Source: Sanderia malayensis (lineage: Eukaryota; Cnidaria; Scyphozoa; Semaeostomeae; Pelagiidae). Taken from it: 64,000 nucleotides of DNA. The DNA lies in assembly GCA_013076295.1 (NCBI GenBank), contig RQOL01000882.1, forward strand, positions 1,550,001 through 1,614,000. The letters run 5' to 3'. Below, piece by piece: positions 11,635 to 24,300 of the stretch (position 1 is the stretch's first letter; each line of letters starts with the position of its first letter). The notes beneath the pieces are model-generated. The model saw only the letters and a list, made by a program, of their open reading frames with translations, was not told where the DNA came from and did not search any database. The position numbers and the translations under genes were made by a program.

Positions 11635-13641
11635 ATATTAGATATTTTCGGGCGTCATTCCCCAATGATATTAAAGAAGGTCAAAGGTAAACCAGCACCA
11701 TGGCTTAGCAATGGGGTAAAGGCTCTCATGAATGATAGAGATAAACTGCTCAGGAGATCAAGGCGTACAAGGAAAGAACCCGACATCTCTGCATATAAGC
11801 GAAAGAGAAATGAAGTCAATATTGCAGTCAAGAGGGCAAAGTCCGACTACCACAAGAAATTACTGAAGGAGGGTGCCAATGATCCTAAAAAATTCTGGAG
11901 GGCATTGAAATGAATATATCCCACCAAGGTGAACGAAAGGGAGGCTATGAAAACTTTGGATGTTGACGGTGTCAAAATAAAAGATCCACACGTCATCTCC
12001 GACGCTTTCTGTTCGTTTTTTACAAGCATTGTAACAACCTTAAAGGAGAAGGCCTTTCCATTATGTAATTTTAGTTGGAAAATACCATCGGAAATGTCAA
12101 AGAAAACTGACCAAAATTTCATATTCAACGTAGTATCGCGGCGTGAGGTTGAACAACAGCTAAAGTCAGTAAAAAGAAACAAAGCAACAGGATTAGACGA
12201 TCTACCTCCAGGCCTTATCAAAGATTCAGCTGAACTGATATCTGCTCCATTAACACACTTAATAAATTTGTCGCTGAAAACCAGCATCTTTCCAACTGAC
12301 TGGAAGGCGGCAAAGGTTATTCCAACCCATAAATCAGGCGTACACTCTAACCCAGATAATTATAGACCAATTTCGGTGCTACCTGTGATTTCTAAAGTCA
12401 TTGAAAAAATCATTCATCGCCAACTCATAACCTATCTTGGCAAGAACAATTTGCTTACAAAGTCTCAGTTTGGCTTCCGGCCGAAACTGTCCACGGAATA
12501 TGCAGTAACTATATTGCTGGATAGCATTAGAGTCAACGTTGATAAAGGCATGTTGGTCGGAGCGATATTTGTCGACCTTAGCAAAGCTTTTGACACCGTA
12601 AGTCATGCAATGTTGCTAAATAAACTCCCTCTTTATGGTGTTGAAGGAAAAGAGCTAGAGTGGTTCAAGGATTACCTTTTCTATCGGAAAGCAAAAGTAG
12701 CCTATAACGGTTGTCTTTCCAAGGAGCATGCATTGCTGACCGGAGTACCACAGGGGTCAATATTGGGTCCTTTATTGTTCTTGATTCTGCTCAATGATGT
12801 TGTAGACGTAATCGATCACTCGAGCATCTTGAAATATGCTGACGACACAGTCTTGTATGTGGCTGGCAAGGACGTACAGTCTATCAACGCCAAACTGTCA
12901 AAGGACTTGGATTGTTTAATAGACTGGCTAAAGACCAACGAACTGGTTCTAAATTTGAAGAAAGGTAAAACAGAACCCCTTCTCTTCGGCACGTCACAAA
13001 GGATTGCCAAGCAAACTGAGCCACTCGCAGTCAAACTCTCGAATCAAACTGTCATCAACAACACAGCGGAATACAAATATCTTGGTGTTCGCGTAGATAG
13101 CTCGCTAAACTTGAATTCGAATTTCAACACTTGTTACAAAAAAGCATCTTCTAGGCTAAGAATATTAGCAAAAATAAGAACGTATATTGATCAAGCCACG
13201 GCTACCACAATTTATCAATCAATGATACTACCATCATTCACATACTGTGGCATTCTACAATTGAAATACAACAATACCCAGTTGAGCAGGCTCTCATCAC
13301 TCCACTCACGTGCCAATAAAATAGTCCTGCGAGATGTAACACCAAACCAGAAGCTTACGTTAGTCATCACTGCAAACAAGACTAGGACATGCAAGCTGGT
13401 ACGAAAATGTATAGTGAAGGAGGCATGTGATCAGCTGCAGAATCATTTCACGTTGCAACAGCATGAAAAGCAGACTCGAAACAATAATTATACGTTAAAA
13501 CTACCAAGGATAAAAACTGAGTACGCGAGAAAATCATTTATGTATATGGGTGCGATAGTGTACAACGAATTACCGCTCGATATTCGTAAAATTGAGAGTT
13601 TCAGTGAATTTGAGAAACAACTTAAAGAACATTTTAAATGA
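11635..13641 (+). pseudogene. LINE reverse transcriptase (CR1/L2-like), 3' half
   Basis: The frame opens with the inter-domain linker (KPAPWLSNGV), passes an in-frame TGA at 11911-11913 and continues to TAA at 13639-13641. Fingers and palm motifs are in order: DNYRPISVLP, SQFGFRP, the motif A segment FVDLSKAFDTV, GVPQGSILGPLLFL, the catalytic KYADDT and the thumb-side EYKYLGV. The RT core is intact, so the single stop and the 5' split are the visible lesions. The enzyme copies its own RNA at a nicked chromosomal site. The CR1/L2 assignment rests on domain order and motif style only. Confidence 0.88.
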
Positions 13642-13875
13642 AATATCACAACGGAAGCTCTGGACATAAACAATTAATCTTTTCCCTTTTTATAAATCTG
13701 TATTATTTTATATATCTGTACATTTTTTTTTTAACTGTAAATATTTAGGGTAGTAAAGTTAAGGCATAGGGCACAAGACACACATTAATAACAGCAGTTT
13801 ACAGTTGAAGTGTTCATCCTGTATAAATATTCGTTTTATTATTATTACTATAATTATTATTATTATTATATTTCC
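13642..13875 (+). mobile_element. LINE 3' UTR and tail ending in an ATT microsatellite
   Basis: After the RT stop comes AT-rich untranslated DNA, then an imperfect (ATT)n tract at about 13838-13871. Short microsatellite tails, rather than poly(A), are typical of CR1/L2-type elements. No target-site duplication was confirmed. Confidence 0.6.
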
Positions 13876-14009
13876 TTTCAGGCTGTCTGCATCGATCTTG
13901 AAATTCATTCTGTGCGCTTCGAATAAAAGTCGCAAAAGTTTTAAGGCCAATTGTATGAACTAATACCAATGGCATTGATCCACTGTATGTACTGGTAAGT
14001 TAGAAATTT

Positions 14010-14285
14010 GTTGCATTCGCTCTGCAATCTATCCAACTATTCTTTATCGCTTATATATTATAGAATCCAGCTATTCTTCAATAATATATTCGGCTATTTA
14101 CCGCAATGTTTCAACAAGTGCATTAAGTTCATTTGTCTCCAACTTGCCAAGCTATCTTGTTTAATATGTCAAGTTTTTTTGCCAATTTCAGCTATTCCTC
14201 TACAACATGCTAGGCCATATTTCTGCAAATTATCAAGTTATTTTTCCGCAATTCATTGAGTAATTATGCAGTGATCTAGTTATGT
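14010..14285. repeat. Degenerate short tandem repeat
   Basis: Loose units of roughly 25-35 bp built on patterns such as CCAACTATTC, CCAGCTATTC and CAAGTTATTT recur across this stretch. It is imperfect, and no gene was seen here. Confidence 0.35.
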
Positions 14286-14290
14286 TGATG

Positions 14291-14730
14291 TACCGTGTTG
14301 CTTCGATTAAACGCCCCCCCCCCTCGAATAAAGGCCCTATGCATTAGAAATTTTTTTCAATAAAAGAATTATTAAACGCCTAATTAAATCTATCAATAAA
14401 AGAATTATTAAACGCTCTATTAAACGCCCGCCTCGATTAGACGCCTCCTTGTAGAGGGGCGTGTATATGAAGCACACAGAACCGAAGCTGGTCCTTCTTT
14501 TAACATCATCGAGGAAGACGATGTTGATGATGACTTTGAACTAGGTATTTAGATGTTTTTTAAATTATACCTCTGGAACCAGACTTTTTTATTTGTTACA
14601 TGCTAAGTGCGATCATCATTAGATATGTATTAATAAAAACCCCCCTCTTTTAAGTGCCCCCTTGAATAAAAGCCCCTCCAAAAGATCAATTTAACAAGCG
14701 CCCTGGACGTTTAATCGAGGAATTGCTGTA
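14291..14730. mobile_element. Foldback/MITE element, first copy
   Basis: The left end TACCGTGTTGCTTCGATTAA continues with ACGCC; the right end is GGACGTTTAATCGAGGAATT followed by GCTGTA. These are diverged inverted ends of the same family as the copy at 14983. Internal copies of ATTAAACGCC and CCTCGAATAAA in both orientations give the interior further folding potential. Confidence 0.65.
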
Positions 14731-14982
14731 TGTAAATGTCCATCCCTTCTATTTCACTGTCTTGGAATCCGATCTTACTGAGGGAGTGGTGGAACAAGTT
14801 TAATTCGTGTAAACGCTTAAAGGTGGGATAAAGCCGGATATAAGATAAATATTTGTTGTGCTCTTCAAAGTTGGTTGAAACGCACAATGACGAGAAGAGT
14901 TGCAACTTTTTATATCTTTCTCCATAGCAAAGCTGCTATCAATTCTAATGAATCCACAGATCTTTTCATACAGCAGTCTGCA

Positions 14983-15280
14983 TACCGTATTTCCTCGATT
15001 AAACGCCCCGAGGCGCTTATTAATCTCGGCACTTTTTGAGGGGCACCTAATCGAGGGGGCCATTATTCGAGGGGTGGGGTTTATTAGAAAGTACAAGATC
15101 ATAGCCTCTGTCATTCGGTACAGAAAAGGAGAAAATGGTTTAGTTGTGCCTTGCCTTTATCGAGCAACAATACACTGCACAACTTAAAAAAAATAGCTTT
15201 GTGGGGGGCGTTCATTTCAAAAGATAGTAGCATAAGGGGGCGTTTTTTCGAGGGGGGCGCTCAATCGAGGAAATACGGTA
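14983..15280. mobile_element. Foldback/MITE element, second copy
   Basis: The ends TACCGTATTTCCTCGATTAA and its near-complement CAATCGAGGAAATACGGTA form about 20-bp inverted repeats. The interior contains GGGGC-rich tracts and no ORF. It is better preserved than the copy 250 bp upstream. Confidence 0.75.
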
Positions 15281-15389
15281 TTCTTTGTTTTTCGTCCTTG
15301 GGTCATGTGACTCCAATTAATTTCGTGATTCCGGTGCAATTACCAAATATGGTGTAGAAGCCATTTTTTTGTTTCCCAGTATGCTTTGC

Positions 15390-15545
15390 TGAACTCGTTG
15401 GAGTATAAATGCCTGGCAACGGGAAGTTTGCATTCTTTTGATCCTCGACCATCCGACAAGAGGTCGAAAGTCAGTTGGAAGAAATGTTGAAGAAGAACAA
15501 CGAAGGAAGGACATGCAAGGAGAAGAGGAAACAAGAAATTTAAGG
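15390..15545 (+). promoter_or_regulatory. Possible TATA box and first exon
   Basis: TATAAAT near 15403 is followed by about 130 bp of higher-complexity DNA that ends in AAATTTAAG before GTATAT, a usable donor. Part of it (TTGGAAGAAATGTTGAAGAA and beyond) is clearly similar to the minus-strand sequence near 17325. No continuing exon was identified; 15546-16440 is AT-rich and shows nothing else. Confidence 0.25.
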
Positions 15546-16554
15546 TATATATTTTAATGGTTGTTAAAGCCCTAGTTATTTACAAGTAGGTTACGAGAAA
15601 GAAGAAGCCAACAGATTTCTTGAAAATGTTTGAGGTGGCTGGAGAAAATGTGCGAAGCTTCTCCAATTTTTCGTTAAACCAAGTAAGCTTATAGTTTGGC
15701 CTATCTTAGTCGAAGATTACTCACATTTTTTTGGCTTGGGATCATTTCTGGCACTTTTCCTGTCAAAAGTTCAATTTTTGAGGATGAAGAGAAGTTAACC
15801 TACTCCTAATATAGCAAACTTGTGACACAATTTTGCAAATAAGCATTTTTATTTTTTAGTTCGCGCGTCAGGAACGCAGAAGAACAATTCTAAAGGCGAT
15901 GCTGGAAGATAAATGAAACTCAATTTTATGTAAAACTAAGATATTTATTAGGCGTAAGTTAAGGAAGCGATAAATGTTACTATCATATATTTTTGTGTGT
16001 GTATGTCTGTTAGTTGCAATGCAGGAGGTAATCTTAATTAAGTTAATTTCTGTTATTTTTACCAAATAGCAGTAATTAGTTTGCTAGATATTTTTAAAGA
16101 CTGTTTCTGTTAATTATTTATAAAATAAATTTATAAGTCTGAGAAGGTGGGAGGAAGTAACAGACTGATGCAACATTTTTACGCAGATGATATTACGAAA
16201 CAAAATACACCATGTATGCTTAATTCAATTTTAATGTCACAATTATATATAATTTTAATAACCCTAAATATATAAATCAATCACACAGTGATATTTTATC
16301 CTCTGTCTACAGTTGAAATATTGTCCTTCTTTCTTCTCGCACATGAGAATGAGTCCTTTGCCTCATTTGTTACATCAGGTTGGTCAAAAAACTTTTTTCA
16401 CGGATAATTATCTACAAATTTAAATAATTGAGATTAGTAACAAATTAAATAAAATAATTATTATTATTATGTGGCGCCAGATATAAAGCAACTAGAAAGC
16501 ATATAAGAAAATGAAGAATAAACTTGTAATATTCTGAATTAACATGAACACAAA

Positions 16555-17454
16555 TTGTAATTGTTGCCATACGTCTGAAGATGGTCTCTTCCATCCAGCA
16601 CGTCTTTTTCTGTTTCTTGCATACAGCACCCGCCTCTTGATTTACCATATCTAAATATAAAAAACTTAACACGCTGATACATAGAAAATACAAGGAATTA
16701 AAACTTAAAAATCTTAATGATAACGAGAAGAAGCGAAGCAAACTTACTTGCAATTAACATGAACACAAATTAAAATTGTTGCCATACGTTTGAAAATCGT
16801 CTCTTCCATCCAGCACGTCTTCTTCTTTTTCTTGCATCCAGCACACGCCTCTTGGTTTACCATATCTAAAGATTAAAACAACTTAACACGTTGAAACAAA
16901 GGAAGCTACAGAAAATATGAAAGCATAATCTTATTGAAAGTGAAACGAAATGAAGCAAAACTTACTTGAAATTGACAATGCTTTGGACATGTTTACTTTC
17001 GACCCGGAAAAACCAAACACAAATACAAATTTGTTGAATAATAATGCTTTTGCCACCTGCAGGAAAATATAAAAAATAGTATTAAATAAAAACACGAGAG
17101 AGATCTCAAACGAGAGTAAGAAACTTGAATTACCCTAATGGGCCTAAACGTTTACCTGTTTGAAGAAGGAAACTTTGGCAATCTTTCCAGGCGGTTCTTA
17201 CGTGTCCAAGACATCAACTTTGCTTTTTTTGTCAAAATGTTTGCTGGTGAATGATGTTTTCTTGAAGTGCAGTGAGGCAACAATCTTCGCAAATCAAATC
17301 CTTTGTTGTTCTTTTTCAACATTTCTTCCAAATGATTCTGCCCTGCCTTTTTCTCTGGACGATCAAAGATGAAAGGACGAAAAATTGATTTCACCAAGCT
17401 TTTGCACGTTGACTGCTTCAGCAAAGCATCCTGGGTACAGGAAATAATATTCAT
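16555..17454 (-). other. Possible minus-strand multi-exon gene with a duplicated exon
   Basis: On the minus strand there is an open stretch at 17454-17158 ending CAG before GTAAAC. It is followed by an exon near 17058-16969 (acceptor TTTTCCTGCAG, donor GTAAGT) and then by two tandem copies of one exon near 16865-16750 and 16650-16550. Both copies have TTTAG acceptors and contain the same motif KKTCWMEETIF and (V/I)CVHVN in one frame. The repeat period is about 220 bp. The duplicated exon is not phase-symmetric, so joining both copies changes frame: either they are alternatives or the RNA is non-coding. No family recognised. Confidence 0.3.
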
Positions 17455-17587
17455 AAACCATATTTGGCAATTTCATTTACACATTCATTGAAAGATAACA
17501 ATCTCCTTGTGCATCACATGAACCAATCAGAGTGAAGGAAAGGCTTAGATACCGCTGGACGATAAGGTCCGATGTCACTAATCTTGG

Positions 17588-18088
17588 AAAACTCTAATAA
17601 ACGCATGCGTACTTTTAAAACACCCACATGTATTCCAACAAGACATTGAAGCATAGCTTGGGTGCAAATCACTTCAGGCCTAGCAGATATTTCTTGGAGA
17701 CACAAAAGACTTCTACATAAGAAGTCTTCGCTCTTTCGGTTGAGACACTTCTATGAGGAGTTTCGACTGTACCTTCAAGAATTACGAGCAGAATTTGAAA
17801 ATGAAAGTAAATATAATTGTGAAAATGTTTACAAAACAAATTACGAAATAAAACCGGTTCCAATAAAATTTTGCCAAAAACGGCGAAACCCTATTTTCCC
17901 CGGGGGAACCTATGCCAGGTGCCGAGCAGCCACTAAAGCTCACCCTCTTTCCCCATTTTGCCAATTGAGATGCATGAAACCAAAAGAAAAGCCAAAAATA
18001 TTCAGTGGCATTTGACACAGGCAACAGTCACCAGTTCCCAATGGGATCTGCTCAGATAGACAAGGAGATTCTTGTACACATTGCACGA
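17588..18088. repeat. Repeat R1, upstream copy (with 42024-42145)
   Basis: About 100 bp beginning GAAAACTCTAATAAACGCAT, and a further 17 bp (CTTGTACACATTGCACG at 18071), are present at 42024-42145, where the two pieces lie together. Here they are separated by about 380 bp. R1 lies on the outer side of both gene copies, so the duplicated unit may start this far upstream. Confidence 0.65.
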
Positions 18089-18716
18089 GGGAACTGCTAA
18101 ACTATTTAAGCATAATGCGCATGTATCACAATGGTAAGAAATTCACAAAAGACTGATAAATTTACGGAGATACAAATACAAGTTACATCTGCAAGTAAAC
18201 AAATTACTTAAGGAGAGAGCATGAATATTAGCTAATTGTAAGAGCTGTAAACAACATTTTGACTAAAGCTGGCTGACAATCAACAAAATTATGGAACACA
18301 ATACAACAGGAGGGAAAATTCAAGCAATCCGACAAAACATGGCGGTCAACTTAAGGCCAGTAACAATAAAAAACACGTTCAGCCTTAATTTTTTCAAATC
18401 TATGCCAACATGTCTCCGAAGTTTGGTGGGAGATTTAAAATGACATTGGCACCATAAAAACGCTTTTGTTTGTTACTCAAAGCATCCCTTTGAAAAATAG
18501 AAAAATATCCGAGCCATGAGAAAATGAAAATCCTTAAATTGCGAAAGAATTGTCAAAAATTACTAAACAGTGCTCTCTCCTATCGCAAAATAGTTGCAAA
18601 AGTGGGTTGTCATCATTTTAGATTTTGTAAACTTTTCAAGAAAGTTGGTTCTGTTGAGAAAGTATAGAAAAGTTTAATCATTCTAAGTAATCTGCCAGGC
18701 CAAATTATATCTTAAA

Positions 18717-19410
18717 TTCATTTCTTATTTAATAAATTCATTTAACTATATGTACTTTCTTAGTTTGAACAGTCTCACCGTATTTGAGAAGATAAGTATC
18801 ATTCGCACTTTTACGAAGTTGGTCAACTTCTCGTGTAACAACTGTAAGCGGCACATGAATGTGTTGCCTTGAGTAAATAAACAAAAAAATTGCATCGTGA
18901 AAAAGAAAAAATGGAAATGGCAAAAAATGTGAAGGATGGAGAAATTAGAGTTAATAGCGGTTAGATTCAAAACAACATTATAATATGTAAAAATTCAGAC
19001 ATTCTCCGTCTTCTACGTTTCAAAAGTAATGTATGCAATACATTACTTTTAAATGAAATATACAAATGTACTAAATGTATAATGTCTAACGAATTACCAA
19101 TATCATCGGCCATCTTCTGGTGGCTGCCACTGATCCTTGCTTTATCACCCTATAATGCAATGATAAAATCATTCATTCATATTGCAAAACATTTAATCAA
19201 CAAAAAATAATTTTTCTCAATTTTCAGGACTTGTGTATCGTTGGAAAAGCAATGCACTATTTGCGCTGCTTCCAACAATATATTTAGATTTACAAACCCT
19301 TTATAACATTATAGTTTATAACAATTTTGAATCTTGAAGTCTCTTTGAGAAAGTTGAGAATAATGTAAGAATAAAGCCAGCTTCAAGTGCAAACAGGAAT
19401 AAGATGTTTT
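18717..19410. repeat. Inverted-repeat arm upstream of gene A (partner 42150-42989)
   Basis: The reverse complement of this stretch matches 42150-42989 for nearly its whole length, with small indels and a local tandem duplication in the partner. It includes the palindrome around TGTATGCAATACA at 19030. Both arms lie just upstream of their gene copy but in opposite orientation, implying a local inversion after or during duplication. No coding sequence was seen. Confidence 0.8.
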
Positions 19411-20759
19411 CGTTATATATGTAAGCTGTCTCACAAACCGAGACAACGGCCCGTTACTTAAGAATAGATTGTTGCAGGTTCTGAATTGAATTTTTTTTAA
19501 ATACATAGAACCCCGGCAAAAATTGGTATACTCATGAAAAAAATTTGCAACCCATTAGTTGGGATAACCTGCGGAAAATTTGGGTTTTCCAAATTAGCAT
19601 GACCCGATGGTATGTGCAGCCAACGAAGTAAATAATCACAGAGGCGTGTAATCAAAAACGTAGCACCTGGAAAGATCAATATTTCATATTGTTTATTTTG
19701 TCGATTGAATAAACCAGTACGTGATAATATTCATGTCAACTTTGCAATCGTCCTACCAATATGTTAAATGTCCAACTAATATAAATCATATATAGGGATG
19801 TATAACCACCAAAAACTTTATTCGTAATAGCGAACTCATTTGAACAAATTGATAAATGAAGGGGGGAAACGTTAAGATAAGATGGCAGATTCTAACATCG
19901 AGTTCACCATCTTAGTAGCTGCACGCAGAATACAGCAAGAGCCGTGCATTGGTCTCAGAGTGGGGGGAGGGAGTGCTAACCGACAAGCGAAATGAGCGAA
20001 ACTTGGGGTCCTTGAGAGGTGTGAGAATAAGAAACACCAATGCGGCTTCGTTTTTTGAGACCACGCCCTCTAGAGCATGGAAATTAAAGAAATAAATTAA
20101 AAATTTTACGTTTGTTAAAATTTTTGGACTAACATTTGAAAAAAGTGGAGGACTATAGCCCCCCCCCCCCCAGCCTAATGCCTGCGGGTCAGGGGAATAG
20201 AGCACATGTAAACCTTGCTTATCTTCTGTAAATGTATGCTTGATCTCTTGATCTCCTTGGTGAACTTCACAGACGATGTGGAACCACGAAGCCCTGACTT
20301 CAGAATAACGTGTGCTAGTTTTGAAAACAAACAATTTGTGCTATTTTCAAATATTTATCATATAATTGTTGTGATTTATGATATCACCAGTTGATCACTG
20401 ATGACACAATAATTAGATGAATAGTTGTAAAAATTTCACGGTTTTTCTCATCATTTTTACGTGGAAGCATTGACCTAAAATCTTTATTTCTTAGGGTTGG
20501 TTCACCATTATGATTTCTTCTCGTGAAATTGCACGTTGCTGGCTAATTTCATTTTCAATTTGTGAATTTTATAATCAAATTTATTAATATGAGAACTTGT
20601 AATTATCCAATGGTGATTCAGTTACTAACTTAAAGGTTCTTTTGTGTTTATTCTCGCGATCTAATGCAGACTATTTTCCTATCAGAATAAAACAAATAAG
20701 TTAGTGAGACCAAAGAAAATCTGCATTCTATCCAAGTAGGTTAACTGCATGGTATTTTG

Positions 20760-21090
20760 ACCGTGTTTATGTGCGTGGTCCGAAGCTGTACATGTGATTA
20801 CTTTGTGGAGTGAGGAAAACAAAAATGAACAATAAAATGTACACTCCCAAAATAAACATTACGAGTGTGAACTCAAACAATAAACAAGAAAAGTGTTGGA
20901 AAAGAAAAGTAAGAATTTCACATTCTATCCAAGCAGGTTAACTGCATGATATTTTGACCGTTGACCGTGTTTAAGTGAAACCACCTGTTATTGCCGATGA
21001 GTAGGGGAAGAAGAAATCACAGAGGTGTATGAACAAAAATGAATTACCTTGAATGGTTAACATGCTATATTGTTTGTTTTGTCAATTGCT
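20760..21090. repeat. Direct repeat flanking exon 1, upstream copy
   Basis: Landmarks GTGATTACTTT, AAAATGTACACTCC, CATTCTATCCAAGCAG, TTGACCGTGTTTAAGTG and ATTGTTTGTTTTGTCAATTG occur in the same order at 21640-21955 inside intron 1. Exon 1 of gene A is thus bracketed by repeats of about 320 bp. The upstream copy includes the likely promoter region; no clear TATA box was identified. Confidence 0.75.
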
Positions 21091-21185
21091 GTGATCCGTT
21101 AGTAATAAAGTTCATGAGAATTTCCAGTCTTAATACCGTCGACTTCTCACAAGGACATTAGTTGCCACAGATCTGCAATGAGAAA

Positions 21186-21396
21186 ATGCGTTTGCTGATT
21201 ACACAGTTGTGTTTGCTCATAGTCAGTGCATGCTGCACTGATTTACTTGAGCAATCTGAAGAATGGGAGGTGGGCAGAGACTTGTCAGTCGCGAATGCAC
21301 TGAGGAAAAGTTTGTCAGTTGGTTGGTACGGCTCAATAGAAATTGAAGATGAAAAGTCACAAAAATCAGACACAGCTGAAGGAAGCATTGAATCAG
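21186..21396 (+). CDS. Gene A exon 1: signal peptide exon
   Basis: It starts at the ATG of MRLLITQLCLLIVSACC, a basic residue followed by a hydrophobic core and small residues, typical of a cleaved secretory signal. An in-frame ATG eight codons upstream (21162) would put charged residues before the core and is less likely. The exon ends in phase 1 before GTTTGT. The rest encodes an acidic, Ser-rich stretch. The copy-B exon at 43934 has the same length and only a few differences. Confidence 0.8.
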
Positions 21397-24300
21397 GTTT
21401 GTAGCCTTGTTTGCGTGTACTATTAAAGGTATAAGAAAAATATAAAAGCGTGTATAAAGGCTCACAAATGTGTTGATGAGCAAATTTTCAAAATTTAAAA
21501 ACTGCAGTACCTGTTTTTACGTCAAAAACTACCCAGAAATGCAATAAAAAAATATGGTGAGAGTAGCCATATAACCACAATGCATATGTAGACGTTTGAC
21601 TTTATCCAATTAAGTACATTTGTACAAATGTCAGGAAACTGTGCACGTGGTCGAATGTGATTACTTTCCGGAGTGAGGAAAACAAAAATAAAGATAAAAT
21701 GTACACTCCAAAAGTAAACATTAAGAGCGTGAACTCAAAAAATAAAGAAGAAAAGTGTTAGAAAAGGAAAGTAAGAATTTCACATTCTATCCAAGCAGAT
21801 TAACTGCATGATATTTTGACCGTTGACCGTGTTTAAGTGAAACCACCTGTCATTGCCAATGAGTAGGGAAGAGGAAATCACAGAGGTGTGTGAACAAAGT
21901 GAAATGCCTTGAATGGTAAACATTTCATATTGTTTGTTTTGTCAATTGCTGTAATTTAAAAGCATGCAAAATAAAATAACATAAAACATAACTGAAAAAA
22001 TACAGTCCTTGAACTAAATGAAACTTGAGTCCCGATGTCATTGATGAGCTCTGAATATTTTTTTACTTAACTTAGTTGATAACTTTGAAGCCAGTTTCTC
22101 AACAAACATTTCACATTCTATGCTCATAGAGCCATTCATGCCAAAAACAAGGGGTGCGAACGTTCCATGCTCGATTTTATGACACGCTCATCTCATTCTA
22201 TGCTGTTTTTTCATTTTCTGTATTATTAAGGGCTTTTTCTATTGGTAGATTCATGTGTTTCTTGGCATTCAGATTCACGACTCTTACGTCGAAGACAGCT
22301 GTCTGGGCTGATCGATAGAAGCCTATGGCTTTGAAATCCAGTAATCAGTCGTTTTGCCAACAATGAGTTCAAATCATGGAACTGATAAACTTTAAGCCTG
22401 ATAGTATTTGACCAATTTTCGATATGAGCTTACTTTATCATAGCATTCAAGGCTTTGCTAAAGTAAGCTCATATCGTATAAAGGTAGTGTCAATTTGCAA
22501 CGAATAACAGCTAAGCTATTGACTTCACGCAAAATCAGTGGGCAAAAGTCGCCTTTCTAAAATTGGTAACCAGTTTCTTTTAAGTTCCAATCTGTTGCTA
22601 CTGCATCATCGACGTCACTAAAAGACGGAACACACCGGAACATGCCAGAACAATCCAAGAACACGCCAAGAACAGGTCTAAAAAATCCACCGTCAAAAAC
22701 ATTGACGGCGAGTGATGATTGGTGGCTAAAAACAAAAGCTTGTAAGAACAATAGAAATCAATTGTTGTTATCATGGCGGCGTAAATGTTCGACAAGACAG
22801 TTTAAATTCATGTTCTCACTCCAAAGAAAGTTACCGAAATGGTAAGAATGGCTCCTTCTAGTTTAGTTATTCATCGGAATGGATTGTTGTTGGCTTTTTA
22901 ACGATTATTTAGGCTTGTTCTTGGCGTGTTCAGCCTGTTCTTGGATTGTTCTGGCATGTTCCGGTGTGTTCCATCCTTTAGTAACGTCAATTGCATCATA
23001 GTCTCTAGCGTACGTTAAACTGTTTTCATCGGTGTGATGCGTATTGGGGTGACATAAACATAAACATAAACAATGTAGAGATAAATCAACTTGTACTGTT
23101 TTAGGTGTTGGTTGTTTTTTAGGCTAAGCTAAGATAGAATTTATTGTTTCATCAAGGCTAAAAAATTTGCTATATTCTCAGGAGAAACTAAAGCAGGAAT
23201 TTCCACAACATTTGGGGAAGAACAGAAAAGATACATTAAATGGCATGCTGAACGCAATCCTGTGAAGCTCTTGAACACGTGGAGCCCTATTGAAGACGAC
23301 TGGAAGAAAAAAATAGACAGGTACGTGAAATATAGCTAGCTTCAACGAATTGTATGTACACTGTCTTATACAGTTGTAGCGTTTTCGGGGTTCTTTTGGT
23401 CGATCCAAGGTCGGCACTTGTAGGAATTACCGCAATAAACCTACCGCACTAGTTCTTAAATGAACAGAACAACTCTTAGAGAAAGGCAATCATACGCTTT
23501 CACAATTTTTCTTCAACAAACTCAAACGTACATCATGAGAATCTCTCTCAAATTCAACTCATACATGAAAATTCATTTTACATGCCTTTATAATGACAAG
23601 CAAATAAATTTTAAAATACTCTTACCAATCACAAGTAAGCTTGACTATATTCGGACCAATGAAAATACAGAATTAAAATACGTATTTTATCAGGAATACA
23701 ATAGCGAAGTTTCTAGAACGTTAATGACTAATTTTACTGACTAAAAATCTTATTGACTAATTTCCTGACTCGGAATCAAAACGAGGTTTTTACGTAAATC
23801 ACGTAGTTTCTTAAGGCTAAAATAACACGAGTTCAAACAAACACTACAACAAGGACAAAACAAAGGAATGCCACTGAGAGCGCGTGTGGAGATTCCCCAA
23901 CAACACTTTTATATATAGACTTACATAAGTCTTGTCAAGCCTAGGCTAGGCCTAGTAGGCCTGTTGTAAAGATACTGAATAAAAACTCCCGTTTGCGCCT
24001 TACTTTCAATTGCCAATCTTAAGGTCGGTTTATACGATCGTCGTTTTTTGCTAACTTTTCTTTACGTTTCGGATTGGCATGGTGTCGTGTGAACAGAAAG
24101 GCTATCCGATATGAAAAGCGACCCGAAATGATACGTACCCGGCATCGTGTGAACGGGGTCTTAAATGTGGTGAGTTAAAAGCCAATTGATGTCACGTGTG
24201 TGCTCGTCACTTGTCAATTTAAAGTAATTGTTTTGTGTTTTATTTCTGAGTTTATTGTCGTAATTTTGTTGTAATTTTACTAGTGATTAACTATGTTGAT

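Noticed and set aside
18738..18970. Minus-strand frames conserved at 42735-42968
   Set aside because: Conservation is explained by the inverted-repeat arms; the frames are short, overlap one another and contain no domain or splice context.
20161..20172. Poly-C tract upstream of both gene copies as a regulatory site
   Set aside because: It is a simple homopolymer run, also at 43089-43102 with a different length, and there is no other evidence of function.
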